Source: a virus
Strand: one strand, 5' to 3'
Virus record (IMG/VR): IMGVR_UViG_3300029448_008324
Location: 44,412-108,411 of that record
DNA: 64,000 bases
Part shown: positions 33,475 through 41,789 of the stretch, one piece after another
Numbering within the stretch: the stretch's first letter is position 1
Layout of the letters: every line of letters starts with the position of its first letter
The notes under the pieces: model-generated
What the model was told of the DNA's origin: nothing
The model's input: only the letters and a program-made list of their open reading frames with translations
Databases searched by the model: none
Translations under genes and position numbers: made by a program

Positions 33475-33815
33475 AATCATATGAAAAACTAGACAAAGAG
33501 ATCTTTGTGATAGAAAATCAACAAGGCAACACATCAAAAACATATGACTTAGATGAATATTCAAAAATTGTTCCAACACAATTTGTAACAGATTACTATG
33601 ATTACAACAAACCACACAGACAAACCAAATCTAATCACGAATCTACATGGCGATTGATCACATGTATGTTTGGTGTTATAATATGTAAATGCGGTGATCA
33701 CACCATTGAATTATCGCGAGAAAACAAAATACAGCTAATGATAGGTCCAAACATTAAATTTCAATACCACAACAAAAGTGGCAAATCTGTGTGTCATGTG
33801 AGATCAAGTGCATGA
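33471..33815 (+). CDS. Small protein of unknown function in the sugar cluster (114 aa)
   Basis: A 114-residue protein. The C-terminal half alternates hydrophobic and polar residues (WRLITCMFGVIICKCGD and IQLMIGPNIKFQYHN), which suggests a beta-rich, cupin-like fold such as sugar ketoisomerases, but the histidine-glutamate metal motif is not evident. Coupled to the FkbM gene (ATGA) and to the SGNH-like gene (ATGA). Confidence 0.6.
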   Translation: MKSYEKLDKEIFVIENQQGNTSKTYDLDEYSKIVPTQFVTDYYDYNKPHRQTKSNHESTWRLITCMFGVIICKCGDHTIELSRENKIQLMIGPNIKFQYHNKSGKSVCHVRSSA

Positions 33816-34444
33816 GCAGATTGGTTGTATTCGGAGACAGTTGGCCCTATGGTGCAGAACTAAAAGCAGGAGAAAAAACTTTTGGCGAACTGTTGCATGA
33901 AAAATTAGGCACAGACAGTTTTGTAAATTGCTCACAAGAAGGCACATCAATTGATCATCTGGTTGTGCAACTCGAACAATACATGTCTCAAGCAGATGTT
34001 GGCACAGACATTGCTGTGTTTTTCATTAGCAATCCTATAAGATATATGATTCACAAAAAAGGCAATTGGGACACCATTAGACCAACTGGTGATAAAAGCA
34101 TGAACACAAGATTTTATTACGAATATCTACAATCAGATGAATTGGATAACCATCGAGCCAACACTTGTATTCTTGCTTTACAAAATATGTGTAGATATAG
34201 CACAACAATAGTGAAAGACATTTATCTCGAAGGATGGTCTGCCATAGATTGGTCATATCCTAGCATCAACAAACAAAAGTTTTTGCCTAAATCTGCCTTG
34301 CAAATGTTTGAAGCAAATATGAATAAACAAACAAACGAACTGGTTAAAAATCAAAGGAATCCTTTCATATATCCCAACAAGTATCATCCCAATCAAAAAG
34401 GACATACACTGATTGCAGAGGAATTATATAAATTTGTCAAATGA
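33812..34444 (+). CDS. SGNH/GDSL hydrolase-like protein
   Basis: A 210-residue protein. Block I is VFGDSWPYG near 5-13 (the nucleophile serine in GDSW) and block V is YHPNQKGH near 193-200, which would supply the catalytic histidine. The ATG at 33812 overlaps the previous stop, so I prefer it to the in-frame 33791 start. Family members deacetylate sugars or cleave esters; a polysaccharide O-acetyl esterase is a reasonable guess. Confidence 0.72.
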   Translation: MSRLVVFGDSWPYGAELKAGEKTFGELLHEKLGTDSFVNCSQEGTSIDHLVVQLEQYMSQADVGTDIAVFFISNPIRYMIHKKGNWDTIRPTGDKSMNTRFYYEYLQSDELDNHRANTCILALQNMCRYSTTIVKDIYLEGWSAIDWSYPSINKQKFLPKSALQMFEANMNKQTNELVKNQRNPFIYPNKYHPNQKGHTLIAEELYKFVK

Positions 34445-35304
34445 AAATAGCAGTGTTTCCAAAAACAAGCGCCATGGCGGGCAAGCCAGTGATGGCAGCT
34501 TTTATACAGTCGCTCCAAGGCGAAGACTACGCCATTTGCGAAAATCACGAAAGACCAGAAGCAGATGTAGTGGTCATGTGGTCATGGCTTCTTGGAATGT
34601 ATGGACGTGATGCCATATACAATCATTACAAAAAAACAAATACAAAATTTTTAATATTAGAAGTTGGTGCATTGCAACGCAACACATCTTGGAAGGTTGC
34701 TATCAACGGCATCAACAGAGATGCTGATTTTGGCAATCAATCTGTTGATGATAGTAGACTAAAATTGTTTGACCTTACCTTATCAGATTGGCATGCATCA
34801 GGTGACCATATTATAGTGTGTGGCCAAAATGAAAGATCAATTGCATGGGATCAAGGCAACACCGCACAATGGGTCAACAAAATGATTGATTGGATACGCA
34901 GTCAAACAGATAGACCCATTTGGTTTAGACCACATCCTAGGTTTCCTGTGCATTACAAGAATGCACAAATAAAAAATGTATTTGTATCAAAACCAAAAAA
35001 GTTAAATCACAAAGGCAATATTGATGAAGTTGACTTTGCACAAGCAATGTCACATGCACATGCTGTGGTAAACTATAATTCTAATCCTGCAATCGAAGCA
35101 GTGCTATCTGGCGTTCCTGTGTATGTAGACCAGTCATCATTATGTTGGGATGTAGCAAAACCAATTGGCGATGACATAGAAAATCCAGTCAAACCTGATC
35201 GCTCTGCATGGCGCAAACAGATAAGTTATACTGAATGGTTCGTAGAAGAAATAAAACAAGGCCTTCCATGGAAGAGGTTGAGACCACGTTTGATCGATGG
35301 GTGA
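34441..35304 (+). CDS. KpsC/KpsS-like (capsule_synth) family protein
   Basis: A 287-residue member of the four-copy family. IWFRPHPRFP near 160 contains R-P-H-P, then HAHAVVNYNSNPAIEAVL near 200, GVPVYVDQSSLCWDVA near 219 and PVKPDRSAWRKQ near 246. Coupled to the SGNH gene upstream (ATGA). A 36-codon membrane ORF overlaps its 3' end. Confidence 0.65.
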   Translation: MKIAVFPKTSAMAGKPVMAAFIQSLQGEDYAICENHERPEADVVVMWSWLLGMYGRDAIYNHYKKTNTKFLILEVGALQRNTSWKVAINGINRDADFGNQSVDDSRLKLFDLTLSDWHASGDHIIVCGQNERSIAWDQGNTAQWVNKMIDWIRSQTDRPIWFRPHPRFPVHYKNAQIKNVFVSKPKKLNHKGNIDEVDFAQAMSHAHAVVNYNSNPAIEAVLSGVPVYVDQSSLCWDVAKPIGDDIENPVKPDRSAWRKQISYTEWFVEEIKQGLPWKRLRPRLIDG

Positions 35305-35378
35305 CCAAAATATACTTTGGTATCATGCTGTCTTTTCCAATCATAATGGTGGTTCTTATCTACTTTGAAACAAGATGA
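35268..35378 (+). CDS. Small membrane protein (36 aa) overlapping two genes
   Basis: ATG at 35268 lies inside the end of the KpsC-like gene in another frame. The product is MEEVETTFDRWV followed by one hydrophobic segment (YFGIMLSFPIIMVVLIYF) and ends just after it. Its stop overlaps the start of the following glycosyltransferase (ATGA at 35375). The overlaps on both sides and the clean single transmembrane segment support a real coupled gene; it could be a membrane anchor. Confidence 0.55.
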   Translation: MEEVETTFDRWVTKIYFGIMLSFPIIMVVLIYFETR

Positions 35379-36076
35379 AAAGTTTCGTTTGTGTATGCAC
35401 AGGCACCAAGTATGGCACAACTTATGTGGACAAACTCTACAACATGGTGTCAAGACATGCCAACGACTTTAAATTTTTTGTAATCACAGACAGCAAAAAA
35501 GCATGGCGTCCTGAGATCAACCAAATTGTAGTATCTCCATTGTTTCCAACATGGTGGAATAAGATCCACATGTTTAGAGATGATATAGGACTTGAAGGCA
35601 GAGTGCTATTCATGGATTTGGATGTTGTCATATTCAAAAACATTGATGAGTTTTGGGACTTTGAAGGCGATGCATTTGTTATCATACAAGACTTCAATAG
35701 ATGTAGAATTAAAAATTATCATGTGCGTAATTCATCTGTGATGAAATTTGTTGCAGGACAAGAAGTAAATGTATGGAATGAGTTTGTTGCTGATTCAAAA
35801 AAGGTCATGCAGAGGTTTCGTGGAGATCAAGATTACATGACAGCAAAATATCCTGGTGGTCCCATATGGCCCAAAGAATGGGTGATGTCTTACAAATGGG
35901 AGATAGGATTAGAACCAGGAGAAAAAAGACGCTCGCCACACGATCTATTTGTCAAACAATCGTACACTGATCGCAAACATGGACTGCCAGAAGATTGTGC
36001 TGTGGCTGTGTTTCATGGCAAACCAAATCCTGCAGAAGTAGAAAAAGATCCGCTTGTGATTGAAAATTGGCGATGA
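35375..36076 (+). CDS. GT8-like glycosyltransferase
   Basis: A 233-residue GT-A-type protein. DxD in VLFMDLDVVIFKN near 74-86; start MKSFVCVCTGTKYG. The C-terminal AVFHGKPNP near 213 supplies the histidine for metal binding. Related in layout to the gene at 18945. Overlaps a small membrane ORF and the next SGNH-like gene. Acceptor unknown. Confidence 0.72.
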   Translation: MKSFVCVCTGTKYGTTYVDKLYNMVSRHANDFKFFVITDSKKAWRPEINQIVVSPLFPTWWNKIHMFRDDIGLEGRVLFMDLDVVIFKNIDEFWDFEGDAFVIIQDFNRCRIKNYHVRNSSVMKFVAGQEVNVWNEFVADSKKVMQRFRGDQDYMTAKYPGGPIWPKEWVMSYKWEIGLEPGEKRRSPHDLFVKQSYTDRKHGLPEDCAVAVFHGKPNPAEVEKDPLVIENWR

Positions 36077-36801
36077 AAACACTTGTGGTTGGTGACAGTT
36101 TCGTTACTAATAAAATTGAAACATACGCAGATCATTTGTGTAAAATACAATCTGATATAGTTGTAAAAGGATTGCCTGGTAGTGGCAACGATTTAATAAG
36201 TCATGTGTTGTTGAATGAATATAAAAATTATGATAGATTTATAATAAACTGGACTTCAACTTGCAGGTATGATTTGTTGATCAGCGATGACATCAAAAAA
36301 TATTTGTATTTAGACAATTGCAATCACCATTATTACAACAATCAGTTGTTTGTAAATTCAGGTGGATGGCGCGGGAACTGGCAAAAAGAATCAACTAACA
36401 CAATGTTTTCTTCAATGTATAAACATCATTTTGACGTTGAAAATTCCTGGCGGACAACATTGCAAAACATGGTAATGGTGCATCAATTGTTGCAGAACAA
36501 ACCACACATCAACTTTTTTTCATATGACACATTTGAGTGCATAGATTTTGGCAGTTATGAAAAGCAAAACACTAAAAATTATGATGGTAAGAAATGGAAA
36601 AAGTTCAAGCAAAAAAACAAATGGATATCTGGTATCGAATGGAATAACGTTTGGTTTCACAAAAACAGTTACACCAATACAGGCGGCGTAATGGATTGGT
36701 GTCATGACAACACAGATGACACAGGACATCATCCTTCTGGTGAAGGAGCCAAAATGTTTTTGTTGCAAGTTTTGACACCCTGGTTGGGACAAACAGGATA
36801 A
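36073..36801 (+). CDS. SGNH-hydrolase-like protein
   Basis: A 242-residue protein beginning MKTLVVGDSFVTN: block I GDSF. A G-x-N element is PGSGND near 38, and the end has DTGHHPSGEGAK near 219, with a histidine for block V. The middle is aromatic-rich. The ATG at 36073 overlaps the preceding stop; the in-frame start 6 bases upstream is less likely. The substrate may be an acetylated sugar. Confidence 0.62.
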   Translation: MKTLVVGDSFVTNKIETYADHLCKIQSDIVVKGLPGSGNDLISHVLLNEYKNYDRFIINWTSTCRYDLLISDDIKKYLYLDNCNHHYYNNQLFVNSGGWRGNWQKESTNTMFSSMYKHHFDVENSWRTTLQNMVMVHQLLQNKPHINFFSYDTFECIDFGSYEKQNTKNYDGKKWKKFKQKNKWISGIEWNNVWFHKNSYTNTGGVMDWCHDNTDDTGHHPSGEGAKMFLLQVLTPWLGQTG

Positions 36802-36809
36802 TTACACAC

Positions 36810-37313
36810 ATGTCGCTATTCAAATTTGAACAATATGGAAATGAAAAGCCTGTGCCTTCTGGAGAAGTGCATGTGGTAAACCAAGATGCGGATGAGCCAA
36901 TCACTGAATACAACTTGGATCAATATGTTGAAAATAGAAATGTGTTACTGATAGGCATCCCCGGCGCATTTACTCCCACTTGCACAGAAAAACACTTGCC
37001 AGGATTTGTTGCTAATGAGCAAAATTTATACAACAAAGGCATTGATGAAATAATATGTATCAGCGTTAACGATCCACATGTAATGTTTGCATTTTCAGAT
37101 TTCATTAACTACGAAGGATCAAACATCACAATGGCAGCTGATCCTTTCGGCGAAGTTTCCGAACAATTAGGATTACTGACTAACATGGGAGTGCTCGGCA
37201 ATAGATGCAAAAGATTTGCCGCCATCATCCAAGAAGGAAAAATAGTAGACATTATGGTTGATGAACGTGGACTAGATGTGTCATCAGCAGAAAACTGTCT
37301 GCAAAAATTATAA
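36810..37313 (+). CDS. Peroxiredoxin (Prx5/AhpE-like thioredoxin-fold)
   Basis: A 167-residue thiol peroxidase. The peroxidatic site PGAFTPTCTEKHLPGF near 51-66 is diagnostic, with catalytic Cys near 58. A second cysteine near the C-terminus (SAENCLQKL) could be the resolving residue. It reduces hydrogen and organic peroxides. In a phage it may protect the infected cell from oxidative stress. It is unusual among the sugar genes; the next gene starts on its stop codon (TAATG). Confidence 0.93.
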   Translation: MSLFKFEQYGNEKPVPSGEVHVVNQDADEPITEYNLDQYVENRNVLLIGIPGAFTPTCTEKHLPGFVANEQNLYNKGIDEIICISVNDPHVMFAFSDFINYEGSNITMAADPFGEVSEQLGLLTNMGVLGNRCKRFAAIIQEGKIVDIMVDERGLDVSSAENCLQKL

Positions 37314-38008
37314 TGACTATCTCTAATTACCAAGGAGAAGAAATCATTGACAAAATTATTATCAAACAAGGCAAAAAACATTATGAAAAAGTGTGGATGC
37401 CTCGCACAGTGTTCAATGATTCAGATGGCAAAGATGCTTACATCATAGGCAACGGAGAATCAAGAAAAGATTTTGATTTGTATTCTTTGCCGCAAGACAC
37501 ATATGGCTGTAATGCCTTGCACAGAGATTACGAACCAGATTTTTTGATTGTAATTGATCAGCACATGTATCAAGAAGTTATTCACAGCAAATATGGTGAA
37601 AAAAATATTGTCTACACCAATCGTAACAATATGAAAAAACATGCTGGCACTTGTCATCTCATACCACAAAATCCTCACGTGGGTGCAGGAACCACAGCTA
37701 TGCACGTGGCTATTCATGATGGTCATACCAATTTGATATGCCTTGGTTTTGACTGCAACGAAGATGCTCCCAACAACAATGTGTACAAAAATACCAAATG
37801 TTATCACGATAGCAACACAGTAGTGCATCAAACTGTGTGGGGCAAGCAAATTTACCAATTGATAGCAAAACATCCAGATGTGCAATTTTCTTTTGTGGGC
37901 GGTGATCCTTACCAACCATTTTTTGAACTTCACAACTGCAACCAGTGGACATACAACAAATTAAATACGCATATAAATAATACAAATGAAACTACCAGAT
38001 CAAATTAA
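37313..38008 (+). CDS. DUF115/MptE-like protein
   Basis: A 231-residue protein. The motif AYIIGNGESRKDFDL near 43-57 (GNGxS) and the VGAGTTAMHVAIHDG...LICLGFDCNED region near 125-150 resemble DUF115/MptE-like proteins, which include sugar-transferase and pterin enzymes linked to surface glycosylation. It starts on the last base of the peroxiredoxin stop codon. It overlaps the metallopeptidase gene by 23 bases. A glycosylation role is inferred. Confidence 0.6.
   Translation: MTISNYQGEEIIDKIIIKQGKKHYEKVWMPRTVFNDSDGKDAYIIGNGESRKDFDLYSLPQDTYGCNALHRDYEPDFLIVIDQHMYQEVIHSKYGEKNIVYTNRNNMKKHAGTCHLIPQNPHVGAGTTAMHVAIHDGHTNLICLGFDCNEDAPNNNVYKNTKCYHDSNTVVHQTVWGKQIYQLIAKHPDVQFSFVGGDPYQPFFELHNCNQWTYNKLNTHINNTNETTRSN
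37972..37979 (+). promoter_or_regulatory. T4-late-type promoter box TATAAATA
   Basis: Exact TATAAATA ending 6 bases before the ATG at 37986, inside the 3' end of the upstream gene. No Shine-Dalgarno sequence. One of the best examples of the late box placed right before a start codon. Confidence 0.6.
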
Positions 38009-38348
38009 AATAGGATGGAAAGACGTTGATCTACAACGAGTAAAAGTTTCATTTGTCAAAAACAATTCAGATTATTGGGGACAGTATATTGCTCGCCAAA
38101 ACAAAATTGAAATACAAGAAGAAGCAGAAGGACAAGATCTAGCCAACACACTGGTGCATGAAATTATTCACGCTATTGTGTATCATTCATCTCTCAACGC
38201 AGAAGGCGGTCCATTGTATGAAAGCAATGACGAAGAACAAGCAGTCAATTCAATGACCAACTGGCTGATGGGTGTGTTCAAAGACAACCCATGGCTGTTA
38301 GACTTACTCAAAAGCAGTATCCACGGTAAAGCCAACAAGAAAAAGTAA
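37986..38348 (+). CDS. Small zinc metallopeptidase-like protein (HExxH)
   Basis: A 120-residue protein with the zinc motif HEIIHAIVY (HExxH) near 58-66 and a downstream glutamate in NDEEQAVN near 82, which could be the third ligand. The layout resembles SprT-like or minimal phage metallopeptidases. Its targets are unknown. Its stop and the next start share a base (TAATG). Confidence 0.75.
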   Translation: MKLPDQIKIGWKDVDLQRVKVSFVKNNSDYWGQYIARQNKIEIQEEAEGQDLANTLVHEIIHAIVYHSSLNAEGGPLYESNDEEQAVNSMTNWLMGVFKDNPWLLDLLKSSIHGKANKKK

Positions 38349-39304
38349 TGGCTCACAAGTCATTGCACTGTTCAGAACCTTACAACACCCTCTACATAGA
38401 ACACACTAATCAAGGCAGAATGGCACCTTGTTGTGCTTTTTTTCCAACCATAGATCCAAACGATTATGATACAGAACTGCAAAAAGTAAAAGAAGATTTG
38501 CACAAAGGCGTATGGCCTACAAATTGTGTTTCGTGCAAACAACATGAAGAAAAGAAACTCGACAGTAGAAGATTAACCAGCGGACAGCAAAAAATACATC
38601 CACACATAAAAAATGTTGAAATAAATTTAGGCAACTTGTGTAATTTGAAATGTGCAATATGTAATCCTAAGTTTTCATCTAGATGGCTGTCTGATGCAAA
38701 ACATTTTGCAGAATTCGATAGCAATGGATTTTACAATATACCAAATAGCAGTGTGAAAGATGTTGGCAAACATATTGATTGGCACAGCATTAGATATCTC
38801 CATTTTAACGGTGGCGAACCTTTGCTTAACAATCAACATTTAAGATATCTAATGCGAGTAATAAATCAAGATCAAACTGAAGTATATTACAACACTAACG
38901 GGACAACCAAAGTTTCAGACGCTGTGTTTAACATTTGGACTAACTTTATTAGAGTAAAATTAATATTTTCAATTGACGATGTAGGACAAAGATTTGAATA
39001 TCAAAGATATCCAGCAAAATGGAAAGAAATTGAAAATAATTTATTATGGTTCAAAACACATGCTCCAGACAATGTTATGTTTGGTATAAACAGAACAATA
39101 AGTCATTTCAACAAGCCATACCTTAAAGACTTAGACGAATGGTTCCAAACAAATTTCTCACATTCACAAAACGGAATAAAAAATGAATTTACAAATCAAC
39201 TTGCTTGGGGGCCTGCTTCTCTTCAAAATACCAGGGAGCAATTTGTTAAATTTGTGCAAAAACTGAATGCTGTTAGAAAAATTTCCTATTACGAGCCAAT
39301 ATAA
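38348..39304 (+). CDS. Radical SAM protein with N-terminal cysteine-rich region
   Basis: A 318-residue paralogue of the gene at 14917. N-terminal cysteine groups APCCAFF near 25 and NCVSCKQH near 58 would bind an auxiliary cluster; the radical SAM motif CNLKCAIC (C-x3-C-x2-C) is near 98-105, and a HFNGGEPLL motif near 155 contacts SAM. It is the fifth radical SAM gene in the window. It shares a base with the metallopeptidase stop, which raises the possibility of a peptide-modifying pair. Confidence 0.86.
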   Translation: MAHKSLHCSEPYNTLYIEHTNQGRMAPCCAFFPTIDPNDYDTELQKVKEDLHKGVWPTNCVSCKQHEEKKLDSRRLTSGQQKIHPHIKNVEINLGNLCNLKCAICNPKFSSRWLSDAKHFAEFDSNGFYNIPNSSVKDVGKHIDWHSIRYLHFNGGEPLLNNQHLRYLMRVINQDQTEVYYNTNGTTKVSDAVFNIWTNFIRVKLIFSIDDVGQRFEYQRYPAKWKEIENNLLWFKTHAPDNVMFGINRTISHFNKPYLKDLDEWFQTNFSHSQNGIKNEFTNQLAWGPASLQNTREQFVKFVQKLNAVRKISYYEPI

Positions 39305-39321
39305 CAGCGACTTTTTTGTGG

Positions 39322-39350
39322 TTGACGTATTTGGCAAAATACCATATAAT
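39322..39350 (+). promoter_or_regulatory. Strong sigma70-type promoter
   Basis: TTGACG (39322-39327), a 17-base spacer and TATAAT (39345-39350). A leader of about 30 bases with AGAGG precedes the ATG at 39383. It probably drives an abundant small protein. Confidence 0.8.
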
Positions 39351-39382
39351 AGTGGTATTAACATTACAAGAGGTAACAACAG

Positions 39383-39718
39383 ATGACAAACGCACAATTA
39401 GTATTAAGCAAAATTAAAGGAACTTTATGCCATGAAGGCACAACCTACAAAGGTAACTCAGGAACTTACATGTTCATTGAAGGCAAAACAACTTCTGAAG
39501 GAACAATTAACGGTGTTGTTAAAAAATTAGACGATCAAGGTGTTGCAAAAACAGCTGGTTCATTTAAAATTGTAGAAGATGGCACTGTGATGAGATTCAC
39601 TGGTATTGCTACAAAAACTTCCAAGGGAATCACAGCAGAAGTGCAATCACAACAGCCAGATGCGAATCCAGGAGCACAGCCAGAAGTTGAAGAACAGCCA
39701 GAAGCTATTGCAATCTAA
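39383..39718 (+). CDS. Hypothetical protein (111 aa) with disordered acidic tail
   Basis: A 111-residue protein. The first 80 residues alternate beta-strand-like segments (TYKGNSGTYMFIEGKTT, GSFKIVEDGTVMRFTG); the last 25 are P-, Q- and E-rich. It has its own strong promoter and Shine-Dalgarno sequence and is followed by an intrinsic terminator, so it forms a one-gene unit that is likely highly expressed. No family recognised. Confidence 0.72.
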   Translation: MTNAQLVLSKIKGTLCHEGTTYKGNSGTYMFIEGKTTSEGTINGVVKKLDDQGVAKTAGSFKIVEDGTVMRFTGIATKTSKGITAEVQSQQPDANPGAQPEVEEQPEAIAI

Positions 39719-39762
39719 ATTGAAAGAACTTAGAATAGCAAACGTAAACAAAATAATTCTTA

Positions 39763-39792
39763 CTGCTGAGTCTAATTGGGCTCAGCGGTTTT
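39763..39792 (+). terminator. Intrinsic terminator
   Basis: CTGCTGAG (39763-39770) pairs with CTCAGCGG (39781-39788) with one G-T wobble around a 10-base loop, followed by TTTT. It closes the single-gene unit and lies just before the uvsW start; the GGAG after the T-run is the uvsW ribosome-binding site. Confidence 0.8.
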
Positions 39793-39804
39793 GGAGATCA
39801 GTTC

Positions 39805-41259
39805 TTGCCGCATTGCAATATAATAATAAAAGATGAAGTAAACGTAAAATTAGAAGGACTTGATCTAGTCACACGAAGAAAACTTACCAACAAATTCAAA
39901 TACGAGATTCCAGGGGCTCGCTTTATGCCCGCAGTAAAACTAGGCAGATGGGATGGCACAGTTTCATTCTTTACACAAGGAGGACTGACATTTGTAAATT
40001 TACTTGAAGACATAGTTCCTATACTAGAAGACAACAACTACACGTTCGACTTAGATGACAGAAGACAAACATGGGACTTAAAGTTTGAACCAGTTAAAGA
40101 AGACTCCTTTGCTGATGTCACATGGCCAGAAGGACACACACATGAAGGGCAACCTATAATGTTGCGTGATCATCAAGTTGAAGTAATTAACAATTTTATA
40201 ACCAACCCGCAGTGCTTACAAGAAGTAGCCACTGCGGCAGGGAAAACTATCATAACAGCGGCACTGTCTAAAATGATTGAACCATATGGTCGATCAATAA
40301 TCATTGTGCCTAACAAGTCTTTAGTGACACAAACAGAAGAGGACTACATCAACATGGGGCTTGATGTTGGTGTGTATTTTGGAGATAGAAAAGAGCCTGG
40401 CAGAACACACACAATTTGCACATGGCAGTCGCTTAACATACTTGAAAAAAAGAGACAAAATGCAGAAGATGATTTAATAGAAGAATTCAAACGTGATGTA
40501 GTATGTGTGATTGTGGATGAAGTTCATCAAGCCAAAGCAGATGTATTGAGAAGACTGCTGACTAATGTGTATGGCTATGTGCCAATCCGTTGGGGACTAA
40601 CTGGCACAGTACCAAAAGCAGATTATGAATTTAAATCTTTGCATGTATCACTAGGCGATGTTATTAACAAAGTCAGTGCTATCGAACTCCAAGAAAAAGG
40701 CTTATTGGCAAAATGTAACATTGAAATATTACAAATGTGGGACTATGTAGACTACAAAAATTACCGTGAAGAACAAACATATCTTGTTACTAAACAAGAA
40801 CGCATCAACTATATTGGTAGAATGGTTGAACAGATGAGACAATCTGGTAACACATTGGTATTGGTGGATAGAGTAAAGTCAGGAGAACTGCTGACCGAAG
40901 CCATACCTAATTCTGTGTTTGTGCGTGGTGCAACCAAGGCAGATGAAAGAAAAGAACACTATGATGATGTCAAAACAGCTGATGACAAAGTAATTGTAGC
41001 CACATATGGTGTGGCCGCTGTGGGCATTAACTTGCCACGCATCTTTAATCTCATGTTGATTGAACCAGGCAAATCTTTTGTGCGAGTGATACAGTCAATT
41101 GGTAGAGGCATTCGTAAAGCACAAGACAAAGACTTTGTGCAAGTGTGGGATGTGTGTTCTACAGCCAAGTTTTCCAAACGACATCTCACAGAACGCAAGA
41201 AGTTCTATCGAGAAGCACAATATCCTTTCTCAGTCACAAAGGTTGACTATCAGAAGTAG
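39805..41259 (+). CDS. uvsW: UvsW-type DNA/RNA helicase
   Basis: A 484-residue superfamily 2 helicase that resolves branched DNA and R-loops and switches origin use in T4. The N-terminal domain includes IIIKDEVNVKLEGLD near 6 and KLGRWDG near 45. Walker A is TAAGKT at 143-148, motif II DEVH at 238-241, motif III near GLTGT 254-258, and motif VI SIGRGIRKAQ near 429. TTG at 39805 is taken as start, with GGAG 8 bases upstream; no in-frame ATG exists near the conserved N-terminus. T4 UvsW is 502 residues. Confidence 0.93.
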   Translation: MPHCNIIIKDEVNVKLEGLDLVTRRKLTNKFKYEIPGARFMPAVKLGRWDGTVSFFTQGGLTFVNLLEDIVPILEDNNYTFDLDDRRQTWDLKFEPVKEDSFADVTWPEGHTHEGQPIMLRDHQVEVINNFITNPQCLQEVATAAGKTIITAALSKMIEPYGRSIIIVPNKSLVTQTEEDYINMGLDVGVYFGDRKEPGRTHTICTWQSLNILEKKRQNAEDDLIEEFKRDVVCVIVDEVHQAKADVLRRLLTNVYGYVPIRWGLTGTVPKADYEFKSLHVSLGDVINKVSAIELQEKGLLAKCNIEILQMWDYVDYKNYREEQTYLVTKQERINYIGRMVEQMRQSGNTLVLVDRVKSGELLTEAIPNSVFVRGATKADERKEHYDDVKTADDKVIVATYGVAAVGINLPRIFNLMLIEPGKSFVRVIQSIGRGIRKAQDKDFVQVWDVCSTAKFSKRHLTERKKFYREAQYPFSVTKVDYQK

Positions 41260-41272
41260 ATCCACATATAAT
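41243..41272 (+). promoter_or_regulatory. Sigma70-type promoter ending 7 bases before a start codon
   Basis: TTGACT (41243-41248), an 18-base spacer and TATAAT (41267-41272). The ATG at 41280 follows after 7 bases, without a Shine-Dalgarno sequence. A leaderless message is predicted. Confidence 0.7.
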
Positions 41273-41279
41273 AAAACAT

Positions 41280-41789
41280 ATGCAATTGTTAACACTCGAG
41301 AACGAAGCCTATCTGCTCGATAGGGTGCCAGATCACGTTGAAGAAGACATGCGTTTCGCTGTGTTGGATAATTCAGACACAAGCAATCCTGATTTCTTTT
41401 TTATTCCATTAATTTACTTAGAATCATTTTCAGCACCATCAGCTGTATTGCAGATTGGCAACAGCAAAATACAGATGCCTTTGGATTGGCACATACTGCT
41501 AGGTGATCCAGAGTGTGGCGACTTGGAGATTGTGCCGCTGACTTCTTTGAATGATAGATTGTTTCATGCTTTTTGTTTTAATCCTGTGTCAGACTCTATG
41601 CCCGCATACAATGAAGTAAGAATCACTAATATCTACAACGAAGTTGAATGGTTCTTTCCAAGGACAAAATCTAATCAGTTGATCAGTGTTCCTATACTGT
41701 CAGACAACAATCCGCCATGTGCTTATTTTATCAAAGAAATAAATCGCAACACAGATACAATACTGCTAGACAATTTATTTCATGCGTAA
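41280..41789 (+). CDS. Conserved marine T4-like phage protein (169 aa)
   Basis: A 169-residue protein with a well-ordered core (MPLDWHILLGDPECGDLE near 64-81; LTSLNDRLFHAFCFNP). From memory, similar proteins sit downstream of uvsW in marine T4-like phages with no known function. It is preceded by a promoter that leaves no leader. Its last 8 bases overlap the kdsA start, so the two are co-translated. Confidence 0.75.
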   Translation: MQLLTLENEAYLLDRVPDHVEEDMRFAVLDNSDTSNPDFFFIPLIYLESFSAPSAVLQIGNSKIQMPLDWHILLGDPECGDLEIVPLTSLNDRLFHAFCFNPVSDSMPAYNEVRITNIYNEVEWFFPRTKSNQLISVPILSDNNPPCAYFIKEINRNTDTILLDNLFHA

